This document shows, in pieces, positions 47,801 to 60,900 of a stretch of 64,000 bases of DNA; position 1 is the stretch's first letter, and every line of letters starts with the position of its first letter. The notes beneath the pieces were generated by a model. That model was not told the origin of the DNA, did not search any database, and saw only the letters and a program-made list of their open reading frames with translations. The stretch lies in contig JAJGOT010000599.1 in the NCBI GenBank assembly GCA_022457155.1, positions 1 through 64,000 on the forward strand, given 5' to 3'. The position numbers were made by a program, and so were the translations under genes. This DNA is from Cladopsammia gracilis. Its lineage: Eukaryota; Cnidaria; Anthozoa; Scleractinia; Dendrophylliidae.

Positions 47801-50800
47801 TAATTGTCTTACTGACTGTCTGACTGTCTAACTTACTGCCTGGTAGTGACTGTCTAACACACTGCCTGACTGACTATTGTAATGATTTTACTTACAGACC
47901 TTGCAAGGGAACAAGTTCTTGTAGGTTGCCTTTGTAAGCACATATCAGCTTGAAGTGGTTGTCAAGAATCTCCTGTCGTGCATTCTCCCAGTTTGGGTTC
48001 AACTAAGTAAAACAAGTAAACAAGCTTTGGATTAATTTTAAGGACATTTGCGCCCATTGCTACGGCGCATTTCTTCGCGTATGTCACGCAAACGTACTGT
48101 ATAAACACATACGTCAGAGCAACGACGCAGTGTTTTGGACTTTGCAGCGATTTTACTCTCTTGGATGCTCGGTGACCCCCATTTTTCTTTCTGTAGAGCA
48201 CTTCTTTTCCTGATTTTCTCCATTTTAAACAAAAAACAGAAAAAATCTGTACACGAGAAGTTACAAATATATGGTCTTTTCTGCTCTCGTGTGACCGAAG
48301 TTTTCTTTGAATGTGGACAGGCAAGACTAATATGTATTCTTTTTCAAGGCCTATTCCACCTCAAGGAACGACATCAGCTGCAAAAGTTTACTTAATAGAC
48401 TTAGTTGTGTTGAATTAAGTACATTTACCTGATCTAAATTTCACTAAATGTAGCTTCTTTTATTGCTGATAGTTGTAAGCTAAGATAATCTTAAAATAAC
48501 GAAAGCTTCTAAAAATGCATGGTCTTCAATGCACCTTATCTCGAAAACGAGCACGGTGCGCCCCCCATTTTTTTGCCTTTTGGCAAAAGTTGATCTTTAC
48601 CTTACTGCATGGCAAGTTTAAAAAAAAAATCTGTATGTGGGAACATTTTGGGCACAAAGGTCCTTTAGCCTAGGATTGCCAGGATTTATTCATTTTTAAT
48701 TCTATTTTTCATTCATTGGACATTGTTATATAATATAAGCTTCTGAAACAGTAATAAATATTTTTAACATTCACAGAAAACAAAGTGTTATGAAAGAAAA
48801 ACTTACATCTCCTAGATGATGAAGCTCTAGAATCTTCTGCTGCTCTTCAGCAATATAAATTTTTCTATGGATAAAAAATCATACTTCCTGTCAGTCTTGC
48901 ATCTCACATACAATTTTTCTATTATCCCATACACCAACTCCTCAATTGAGCATTACTAGCTGGGCAAGTTAACATTAAGCTCTGAATTCAGGTTTCTAAA
49001 TGCCTGTGGGTTTTCTGCGGCCCTAACAAGTAATTTTATGCTTTCTGGGATTCTATAATTCCAATAGCTAACAGTTCTATGATAGAATGACTTATAAAAT
49101 TTGTTAATAATTCACAAAGAAAATACAAAAGAAATGAAAATTTAATGAAGGTTTGCCAATCCTGACACATCTAGAAAAGCTATATACTGTATCACTGATA
49201 CAGAATACTGATAGGAATGCTAATAAGCTTCACTGCTATTGTTCTTTTGGTTGAGAAAGCAGAAAATAAATCGTAACTTTTAAAAAGATCACTGACAATG
49301 TTTTTTTAATTTGCAAGACATGTTTTGATGTGACTCACATCTTCATGCTTCTTTAGGTTGTTATAAGTTCAAACAGTTTTTTCAAACACTCTCTGTAACT
49401 GACACAAGAGGTGAGTCACATCAAAACATGTTGTACACCAGGGTATGAAAGCCTCAGGGGGGACTTCGATATGAAAATGATGGGGGTGCTCGTAGTACCT
49501 TTTAGGGGTCAAAATTCATAGATTGGTACCGCTCAGGGTGCTGAATTTAAAATGACCATGGTTAGAATTATTGCGGTACCTTTTATAGGGGATTCCCCCC
49601 CCCCCCCCCTGGGTATTAAAGACATCTGTCTGTCCTCCTCTGTTCTAGGGTTGGTTGCACAATGGAACCCAATGTGCAGCTCTACATTGCACCATTTCCA
49701 CCTGGTAGGAACCATTGCTTTCATTGCCTTTCCTCAGATTTTAGCAAAGAAATTAAAACCAAATAAACAGATGACATGTGTTTGTGAAGTTAGGAACACT
49801 TACAAAAGTTGAATTGGAATTTTAAAGGTCAGCACACTTTCTCCCATCAGCTCAACGACTTTGAGGACTACACCTCTAATCCTGAATAAAATAGAAATGA
49901 AATGAAAGATTATTTATGGGCCAGTAGCACCTGCACGTACAGATTCACAATCTACAGTTTCCAAAGCAACTAGGTGAGCTGTGTGCCAACCTTAAAAATA
50001 TGGAGGTGCCAATTCCTTGCAATTCTTTTAACCAAGATACTTCAGGTCAGTAATAAGCAGTGCTAGGGGTGGTAAATTATTCCAAATACCACCTTGAGAT
50101 GAGATGGTATGGAATGGAATGGGATGCAATGAGATAAGACAAGATGTATGTAAGATAAGATAACTAAACAGGGATGTAAATACAATGTAATAGGTGGAAG
50201 GCGGAAAAAATAACCACCTGAAGACTGAGTTTTCTTGATTTTTTCCGCATGGAAAACAGTGTCTGCTAACTCTTTCTCTTTTTACTCATGCGCAAAGCAG
50301 CATGAGGTAAGGTTTCGGCTCTGTTTTTCTTGTTATTATTTTTATTTTTGTGTCACGATTTTGCATGCAAATTTATGCATGCATATTTTAAATTGCGCAC
50401 TTCCGGTTCATGTCTTTGCCATTTACACTTCCTGTTTAGTGACTTCCGGCTACTCTCACTTCCAGTAAAAGAGCGTTACTTAAGTGTCACGACAGCATCT
50501 CCTACAACCCTACACACATTACTATGTTCACATTTGGTATATATAAATCTTAGAAGAATCACTGGCTTCATTGTGGTACATTCTTCATTTCCAAAACATT
50601 CAATAGTAAACAACGTGGTTTGCAGGAACGATAACTGAATGAAAGGAGTAACTCTTCTCCATGTCGGACATCTTCTTATCATGTTTAAAATATATCGTAA
50701 AACTTTCTTACGCATGCGCATGAGTAAAGGCTGCTTGGAGACTCTTTGTTTTACCAAAATTTCCGCCTGTGATGAACAAAAGTCCACCTGTTGGATATCT

Positions 50801-51844
50801 TAGCTACATCCCTGCTAAAGATAATTTTATTTAAACATGGTAAAATTCCTTCAGCCAATTTCAATCTTTAGAAAACTCATAACTAACTAACTAACTACCC
50901 TTTAGGGAGAACAATGCAACTGCGCAAAAAAAAATCTATAAATGGAATATGAGGTTAAATTGACTAACGTGGTTGGGAATCGATAGCTTCTCTTCAGAAT
51001 GTGTTCCACCATCATCATGGACCTAGAGTGGGCAAGGAAGATAACAACTCATTAATTTTATGCCTTTCTTAAGGGTGCGTGCACCAGTTTCTTGAATAGA
51101 AACTTGAAAAGTTAAGTCTAAATTTTCAAGTTGAAGGGTCATTTTCAAAAATGGCATCGAGTTTCATTGTTCTTCACTGTGTCTGCCACCACTAGTCTAC
51201 ACCATTTTAAAATTGACAATTCAACTTGTCAAATTTAGACTAAACTTTTCAAGTTTCAATTTGAGAAACTGCTGCATGCACCCTTGTGACAGTTTCCCTT
51301 TAATAAAGGATGTATGGTATATAAAAATATATATTGTACCGCTTTTCACCTTACCTTCCGCTATTTCTTCTTTCCTTCTCTTTCTAAAACAACAAACATA
51401 TACAAGTTGTTAAATAAATTAGTTTCTCTCACAAAAACAACTGAGTAAATTTTTTTGGACAACAAGTAGCTTACATGTATAAGAAACAAGCAATAAATTA
51501 CTACACCTAATTTGACACAAGAAATCCCAAGTTCAAACCTTAATCACTTTTTGTATTTTTGGTTGTCATTAGGTTAATGGAAAGCATTTCAGTTTAACAG
51601 ATTCAAAAAGTCACATCCGTGAGTTGTGACTGGCCGATTGTGATCCATTTTTACATGTAGCACCATTGTGGTCATGGTGCGATTGATGGAAATGTGAAAA
51701 AAATTAAATGATACAAAATACAAAAACATATATTCAACGATAATTTATATATATGTCATACTATATACAAAAAAGTCATGTAATAATTATGATAATAATA
51801 ATAATATGATGTAATTTATAACATAGTAATATGATAATATACAT

Positions 51845-51900
<56 letters not shown>

Positions 51901-54900
51901 CATGTCTTGATAATCGTGTTCAATCCTAATTTCGTATTGTTTGTCCTGTGGTTTCTGCGCAGTAAAATTTGAGATTTTTTGGTAGCCGGTCTTTCAAATG
52001 GCCGCCCCTATTGTTTTTTTTTTTCAGGGGCTCATTTCCGCCGGAAATTCCTTCAAACGTGTCTCCATAATCTGTGATTACTGCTAGTATATTAAATAAA
52101 TATAATATCATGATGTAATTTATTTTATAATCATTTAAAATACAAAAAGTTAATATGATTTCCTGGGTTTTCAAGGAGAGCTGGGGGAATGTGTGATAAT
52201 AAAAAGTCTAATAAACCAGAAAGAAAAAATATCTTATTCAACTTACTGAGGACAAAATTTAAATATATACCTACCTCCATATTTTTAGAAATGGATTTTG
52301 AAGATCGTCGACTATCCACCTGGCCAAAAAGTGACAAGTTTTATTCATGAGACAAAATTAAAAGTTACTTTTAATAATGTGCATGTAAAATTAATTTCCC
52401 TTCAGCTCTTGTTTTTACATTGTTCATAATATTTTTGTGCCAAATTTTATTAACTTTTATAATCAAATTTAGCAATTTATCAACTTAGATGCATTATTAT
52501 TATTACCTCTAGTAAATTAAATTGTGGGAGAATGGTACCTTGAAAATCAAATTTAAATGAATTTTTCTATAAACAGTAAATAATAGACCCTTCTCCAAAA
52601 TGATGGCTAAAAATTCAAACAGCTCTTCCTTGCGGAGGGGTATACAGTAATTATAATTATCCTGCAGAATGATGGCATTTTAGTTTTGGTCACCATTTTG
52701 GAAGAGCGTCACTATAAATAAAAGCTTTTAATTACGAGATTTCTAGCACATGATGAGCAACGAGAGCCCAGTCCTACCTTCCATCCGAGAACAGTAACAG
52801 TTCCGCAGGCATCTGGAGAGTCAAGAGAACTGCAACAACAGATTGAGATATATTATAACCTGACTGTATCATTTCCCAAGAACAGCTTATTAATAACCCT
52901 TTAACTCCCACAAGTGCCAAATATAACAATTCAAGAAAAAGTTACCCAAATTTCATTTTGTAAAATATTGAAAAAGAAATGGTACCATGCAAAAGTACTG
53001 GCAAGGAGGTTTCATTTAAATAAAAATAAATAACTTTAGTATATACTGAAACAGTGGATAGCACTGTTGGCGCGCTCTTATTGGCTACTGAAACTCGGAA
53101 TAGCAAGTGCTATTCACCTCCCAGCAATTTGCGCGCAAAAAATGTAATCGTTGACAGGAATAAATGAGTTAAAAAGCATCATTTTCGTTATATTATCTCA
53201 CTGTTTCAGTATATACTATAACAACTATTCACCTCAGTGTAGGTGGGTAGTGGTGGATATTTACCTCGCCGCTTCGCAGCTTGGTAAATATCCACAACTA
53301 CCCACCTCCACTTCGGTGAATAGTTGTTAAATATTAACAGGAAAGCCAAATCAGCCGTAGCTGGTTTTCATGCAGGTCCTCTTTCCAGATCGAAATGGAA
53401 TTTAGAATGTTGGTTTTTGAAGAGAGGGGAAAACGGGAGTACCCGGAGAAAAACCTCTCGGAGCAACGAGAGAACCAACAACAAACTCAACCCACATTAT
53501 TTGATGCCGGGACCAGGAATCGACCCAGGCCACATTGGTGGGAGGTGAGTGCTCTCACCATTACACCACCCCTGCTCCCCATTTAAATGGTCACACCATA
53601 TGTTTTCGTCTACAGCCTTAAAAGTTAGAACTACATTATATTACATACAGTGTATCTCTCAGAGTGTAAGGGCTAAGAAATAAATTTGGACCAAAATTAA
53701 TCAAATGAATTAATTTGTTATCCATCAACCTTTCTGATCCATATCAGATTACTCACTTGATAAAAACTCTTATAATGATATTAAAGACAACATTAATTTT
53801 ATCACTCACCTGAATGATATTCCATTACAAAATCTTATAAAATATTATTTGTCAATAAAAATAATTAAAAATAACATCACAGATACTGTAATTTATTACA
53901 CTGTCTCATAACTGTTTGACACTTACGTCAAAGTTAAGAGCAATTTCTGATCTGTTGCTGTGAGAATGTCTCCCATGGTGCACACTGCTTGACCTAATAA
54001 TGACATCTATAAGAAAAAACAGGATTTAAATGTTTTTCCTCTATATTGAAATATTCAATGATCAGATGAAATACAAAAAAGTGCTTGAACAAAGTACATC
54101 AGAGAATCTGGCTTTCAACATGCAAGTCAGATGTTTTAAGACATCACAACAGCCACCAAATCTCTATTCAGTTTCACTGCTAAAAAAATAAATTGAGTGA
54201 ACTAATTCTCTGGCTGTATTAAAGGGTCATGCAGAGGATAATCAGGTGTTTCAATAACATTTGAAGTACATGTAGGCAGCGCGTTTGAGTAGAGTAACTG
54301 ACTGTATCAACAAGTTTTAAAATAATTTTTCTTATATTTCTTCAATTTGGTGGGGAAAATAGTCGACTTCTCCAGGCAAAGTAGCCGATGGTTTTCGTTG
54401 GCCGTCGGTGCTTATTGAAAGCCCTGATAATTATTATTAAATCTTTTCAATTCTTCTGAAAAAAATATACCTCTTCTTTTTCTCTGTCTCGAACATCAAA
54501 CACTGCCAACTTTAAGCGTGTCATTTCATTTACTGACCCCTCAGGGAACACTACAGTTGTCAGGAAATATGGGTCACAACTTTGCTGAAAAATGACAAAG
54601 GAGACAACAATTCATCAACGAATCTGTGATTTGTTAAAAAATAAAACTGAAAAGTTAAATTATAAAGATGGTAAGTTTTATCTTGGTAATAAAATAAGAA
54701 AGATTATTTGTTCATCATGTCATGACATGATGAATTCATATTACATCTTTCTCAACAGAACTGAAGTTTTTTCTTTACATTCTTACACAACTGACCTCTA
54801 TAATCTCAGTTTGGGCATGTTTACTCCATGACGTCAATGGAGGTGTCATTGTTCTTATCTCGACAAATGCATTTGGTAATTGTCCTTCCTCTGGACTGAC

Positions 54901-57900
54901 CAACTTAGTGCAAGCTGAAAAAATATACTACATATTCAGCTCTCTTAAAATGTGCTGGCAGCCAGCAATTTTGCCGCATACAGGCAATTATTTGTTGGTT
55001 AGCTCACACTTATTTTCCCCAGGACCTCTTTGGACTTGGTCCTTTCTTCCTTCTATTCTGTTTATGTTGCCTTCTACTGTGAGACAATTTAGGGAGCTAA
55101 CACAACAACGATGGCAACGTCAAGGAAAACGTCAATTGAAAAAAGGATTCATGCTATTTTAAACTACTTTGCAGTTGTTCCGATTTGCTTAGTTTAAGTC
55201 TAATGTGACTGGATTGTCCAGGATCTGAATTTGAAGGGAAAGATTTCCAGTTCAAATGAAGAAAGGAAAATTGACCGTCGTGTGTTCACGTTCTCCACAA
55301 AACCTATAATTTGATAATTTGACATTGTTGTTTTGCAGGAATTAGGCAAAGAAATGTACCAAAAGGGAAAATGCACGTGCAGAGGCATTGCTTTCGCTCA
55401 TTAAATCTATTGTTTTGTGCCATTCTCACTGCTGTTGCCATCGTGGTTGCATAAGCTCCCGTATTTGGAGTGGGCTCCACATTTAGTTACTTTTTAAAAT
55501 ATTTGTACACAATATTAAGGAGGCAGTATACTCAAGAGAAAAATGACAATTTGGTTTTATGAACTGAGTTTATAAGGTAAATACATGGCGCCACCATGCC
55601 TATAAAAAGATCCAAAGATGACATTTTTTTATGTTTGCCTACCTACATGTAACTTGTGAAAAGTTGCTTCCAGTGTTGTTTAGTTTGGTGTGGGCACAAG
55701 CGAAGCTGCATTGAAATGGCTTTTAAGGCAACTTTTGAACAACTCATATCTCCTAGTGAGTCTATAAGGTCAAGTTTGTCTGTGAGTTGGTATTTTCAAA
55801 ACTTGAATTGACCTGCTTCTCCATTTGGCCAGGGTTCACAACAAAGTCTAACATGATTTTTCCCATGCATGTGCCAATGCCACTGAGCGCTTATCCTCAT
55901 CAAAGTCTTCTATGAACCGATTTGTGAGTATGAAACAACCTTAGGAGGGAGAGAATGGGTCGAACATGGAGGTAAGACATGCTGCTCTTTCTGTCCTCCT
56001 CAGAAGTTCGACTGTGAGTTTATTAGTAAATGGCAGACCTCTTTAATCGCTTCAAACAAAAGAATAGAACTTGCGACTCAGATTGTGAGGCTAAATCCCC
56101 AGAAGGAAAGGGAGTCTGCAACGAAATTACGATAGTAAAAGACCACATTACTGACAATGATGCCATTACTGACAACGAGTGGGAGGATGCCCAGACATTA
56201 GAAGCTTTATATATGTCAGAAAATATTGGCTCCCAAGTGCAGCTGATACTAAACTAACTAGAAGACTAAGAAGCTAAATTTGAAAATGTAGTTACAACAG
56301 TCTAGTTATAATTTACGTTCCAATAACAACGGTCGTCTCCTTGAAATTGTACATAACGTAACAAAAAGAAATTCTGGAGACAGAGCTTTTGAGGAAGCAG
56401 CTCCTTCCTTGTGGAACACACTTCCACGGAATATAAGGGATGAATCATCTATAAATAAATTTAAACAATTACTGAAAACGTATCTTTTTAAAATAGCTTA
56501 CTAATGATATAATTTATATATTCACATAAGAAATGTCATTTGTTATAATATTTAATAACTTATAGTATATATTAGTTAGAATAGAATCTATTTTTTATGA
56601 TCATGTAAAGCGCATTAGATCATATATAAATGTATTTTGCGCTATATAAACAATAAAGTTATTAACAGTCAACAATTTATCGGCAACAGTAAAAGACCTT
56701 GAGAAGACCGTGAACAAAGTACAAGGTGATGTGGCGTCCCGGATTGAAAGCAAAACAACCAAGACTGATGAGGAAAGAAGTTGACCAAATGGACAAAGCC
56801 CTTTCTTTCCTCAACACTGGAGTTCAAGAGCTTAAATGCAAGGAGAAAGCTTAGGAAAAGGAAATTAAACACCTGAAAGATAAAATCCTGTACCAAGAGG
56901 TTTATAACTGTCACAGGAACCTTCGATTCCTTGGGATTTCAGAATCTAGAGATGACAAGGAAGATACAAAAGAGGTGGTTTACCAGTTCCTAGAAAGGGA
57001 GATTAACATCGAAAATGCAAGGTGGGTGGAATTTCAAAGAATCCACAGGATTGGTAACAAGTCTTTCAAGATAGAGAAGTGGTCTTTGGAACAGCAAGAG
57101 AAATGAGGGATTCATTAGAAGTCAAGGTGCTTGTAGATCTGCTGAGGGAAATAAGAGAACGAAGAAAAAATCAATGGCCTAGGTTGCAACAGGCCAGGGA
57201 AGAAGGAAAGAGAGCCCAAAAACCTTAGGACCCTCCCCTTTCCTAGGTGTTTTACTCCACCGACCACCCCCACCCCATCCCTCCCCTCCCCCTCCTGCAT
57301 CCAACTCCCCACCCTCCCCTCCATACAGTGGCTAAGGAAGTTGACCATTACACATCGCATGCTCAATGTTGACTGCTAATTAAATGAGTGAAAATTTGCA
57401 CATTAAAAATAATTTTTACTAGTATGCTATAACTTGACATGTTTAATTAATTCTTCACATATTCACAATTTAAAAATGTTACACCCCGTTCTTGACAGAA
57501 AACCCTGTGTTATTATCTTTTTTTGCTAAACTCACCAATACACATTTCCAAGAATGGATTTTCATCAGCATCTGCTGCACTAGTGGATGAATACTGGCCA
57601 ATACCAGGCTTCAATGGCTAGGAACAAATTGAAGAAATTTTTAGTATAACTAAAATAGGGGAGGGCTCTGAGGAGCTGGGACCCCCTTATGCTGCAAAAA
57701 ATCATTCTCTTACATCCCCCCCCCCCCAGCCCCTCAGAATTTCCAATGAGCTTCCATTGGGGAGATGAAGGGGGAGGGGCGGGGGTATGAATATTCCTTG
57801 GAACTACACATTCAAGAGTATTATTATTTACACTAGTGCACAGCCAAAAGAGTGCAATCAATACAGTCAGGGGTTAATTAGTGATATTAAGTTACATGAA

Positions 57901-60900
57901 ATGCGGCTGAGTATTTTCACAAGACAGTCAGTTTTTTCAAGCCTTTAGGCAAGAAAAAACAAAAACTGAGGAATAATGTCAATTGAAATAATAATGTGTC
58001 ATATTTTATCACTTCTTTTGGTGTGTACAGTATGTTGCAGGTACAATTTGTTCTCACTGGTTGAATCAGTACTGAATCCCTTTGAGGTTAAAATTTAATG
58101 TGTACCCAGCATTCAATGTGGGTACAGTGTAAGCTAACCGTCACCCCTATAGCACAAAGATACATGTACATGTAGCCAGTGCTGTGATGGTTAGCTTTGT
58201 GTTAGATTTAGCTTAAGGGTTAGCTTAGTGCTAGAGTTAGCTACAGTGTAGGGTTAGCTTTGTGTTAGAGTTAGCTAGTGTAGTAGTGCTGTGATGGTTA
58301 ACTTTGCATTAGATTTAGCTAGGGTTAGCTTTGCGTTAGATTTAGCAAGGGTTAATACATGTAGCTTTGTGTTAGAGTTACCTAGGGTTAACTTGGTATT
58401 GGATTAAGAGTTAGCTTAGCTGGGGTTAGGGAATTTACAGTAGCTTACCTATTAAAATTGAATACTGGGTATAACCTAGCTAGATTGAATACTGATCTAA
58501 CCTGAGACTGGATTTTTACCAGCAACATGTATGCTAATTTTCTTGTATTAATATTTATAATGATCAAAATACGCTCATTTACAACAGAGCTGGAGAGTTC
58601 ACTTAAAAGCAGAAAACAGCATTTAGTTTCATCTCCATTTTAAAGAACTCAGTTACACAAGATACAGTGTAGTGATTAATTCACATTATTTACCTCTTGT
58701 AGAGCTAAAGGGTGGAATTCTGGTAAAGGGTCCTGAAAATGGACAATTAACACATGAGAAAAAAGGGTCAGGGTATAAAACAAAACAAAATTAACAAACT
58801 TCAAGAGACTCCAACTAACCAACTAAAACTTTTTAAAGGGAATCTCGGCTAGAAAACATATTTCTTCTAGATCATTAGTTTGTGTCATTGTTAAACTGGT
58901 TTACGGGTTTGGAAGGTGATTACGAACCTTTAACTCTTGAATACTGGGCATTTTGTTTCTGCATTTTTTGGTTTCAAATTTCCCGCGCGCCACCATGTTT
59001 GTTTTCGCAAAGTTTGATGGGAAATTATGATGTCATTGCGTTGTTGTGAGCTTTCAATACGATGGTTTAAGTCAACATCACGTAAATTTATAAATATATA
59101 TATGCTTTTAATGCATTTTTGACTGAATATTGTACGGTTCTACCGCAAAATCTTCTTCTGTATACTCCATATTGACATCTTCGACAACGCAATGACGTCA
59201 TAAATTACCATAAAGAAAACATGGCGGCCCGCAGGAAATTTAAACTGAAACAAGAACACTTCACATTCAGTAACCAGTTACGGAGATACCCATCTTAAAA
59301 CACCAGCCTGGGTTAAATATAAGCATTACGAATACTTTGGATCTAAAACTGTTTTTCAGCCGAGGTTCCCTTTAAGAACAACTGTGACTACACAGTTTAT
59401 TAATCAAGAGCCATATGTCTACCTTTCCTGTGATTTCCATCAGTTGTTTTCTAAGGCTTAAAAGCTTGTTCCTGAGACTTTCATAACTAAAGATTGAATA
59501 ATTTAAACAATCTATTAGAGTATGCAACATATCAGTTTCAGTTAACATGCATTACATGAACATGTATGTGCGTGTATCAAGTTCTGATGCATGAAGGAAA
59601 TTTGGAGAGCATGAGAGAAGTGTCACTTCTTGAATACTCTCCAAACTTTTTAAGTGCATCATTGTACACTGTAACTTGATACTGAACAGCTAAAAGCACA
59701 CAAGCCAAAATTATTGTTTTATAATGTTGCCAACCAATATTTATGCTGCAGTTGTTTTTGTTACAAAAATCCAATTTGCCACACTTCAATAACTTCAACT
59801 CAGATTGGTTGAAATTTGACAGGTGAATTCATGCGCAAATATTCATGCACTCTCTACATAAACTGCATCAAGCGCGTTTAGTTTTTCAACAAGTTTCTTA
59901 TGTGTTATAAATGAACTTGACTATATCTGAGTGAAAGCTGTGCAAGAAAATAGGAATTATCACAATATTAATAATTAAAAAATAATAAGTCAGAATAATG
60001 AAACAATCTTGTGCTGACACACAAATTCAAGTTATGTTATTTGTTATTCTTGTGGACTACAAATAGTCCAGTTTCGAATTCAATATGACCACTGAATTCA
60101 AACACCAATGACACAATGATACAGGGTTAGACTCGAACTGATGTAAAATATTCACAAATTCAGGCGAGAAGATGACCTGTTCAGAGCTCTGTCTATTGTT
60201 TAATTTTTAAATTTCACGCACCTTCTGCCAGTATTTGTGAATATTTTACATCAGGTCGAGTCCAACCCTGTATCAATGTGTCATTGGTGTTTGAATTCAG
60301 CGGTCATAGCGAATTCGAAACTGGACTACTGCTAATAAGGGATTAAGGAAGGTTAACCACCAGTATCATAATTTGTAATTGCTGGTAATAACTAATGCTA
60401 CTGTTTATTTCACCTTGCATTTCGTATTTTTTCCATCCATTCTTCTGTTTCTTTAGTTGATTTGCCATTCAAGTGATATCTCTGAGTGTCATCTTCATCA
60501 AATACTGTTGGCAAAAGCGCAATCACCTTCAGAATTTGATACTATCCTGTTCATTATACCTTATACCTTATTAGACAACCCTGTTACCCAGCCAACCTTT
60601 TTTAGCCTTTCAATGGTTGTATGGTCAAACCAGTAAATACAAGTAACAGACCAACCTCAATTAAGTGACCAGTTTTTATCGTCCCAAATTTTCACCCGTA
60701 CAAACTTTGTGTTTGCTACCCGTATTAAAAGGTCACCTCTATTGACTGGTCACAGCCACCCTTTAGCGGTCACATGTTTGTCTGTCTGATGTTATTTTTA
60801 CCCATATTAATTAATAAGCGGCCACACTTCAATGGAAACCTAAAACCACATGCTATTTATGACCTATTTTGCTTAAAAAGGATCCATCATTACTGCGCTA

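Larger units (their letters stand above)
52900..53660 (-). mobile_element. Second copy of the 88-bp-satellite element, split by two nested insertions
   Basis: 52900-53029 and 53580-53660 match the two flanks and one unit of 45835-46530 in reverse. The gap is filled by a MITE (53037-53328) and a SINE (about 53333-53580). Confidence 0.75.
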
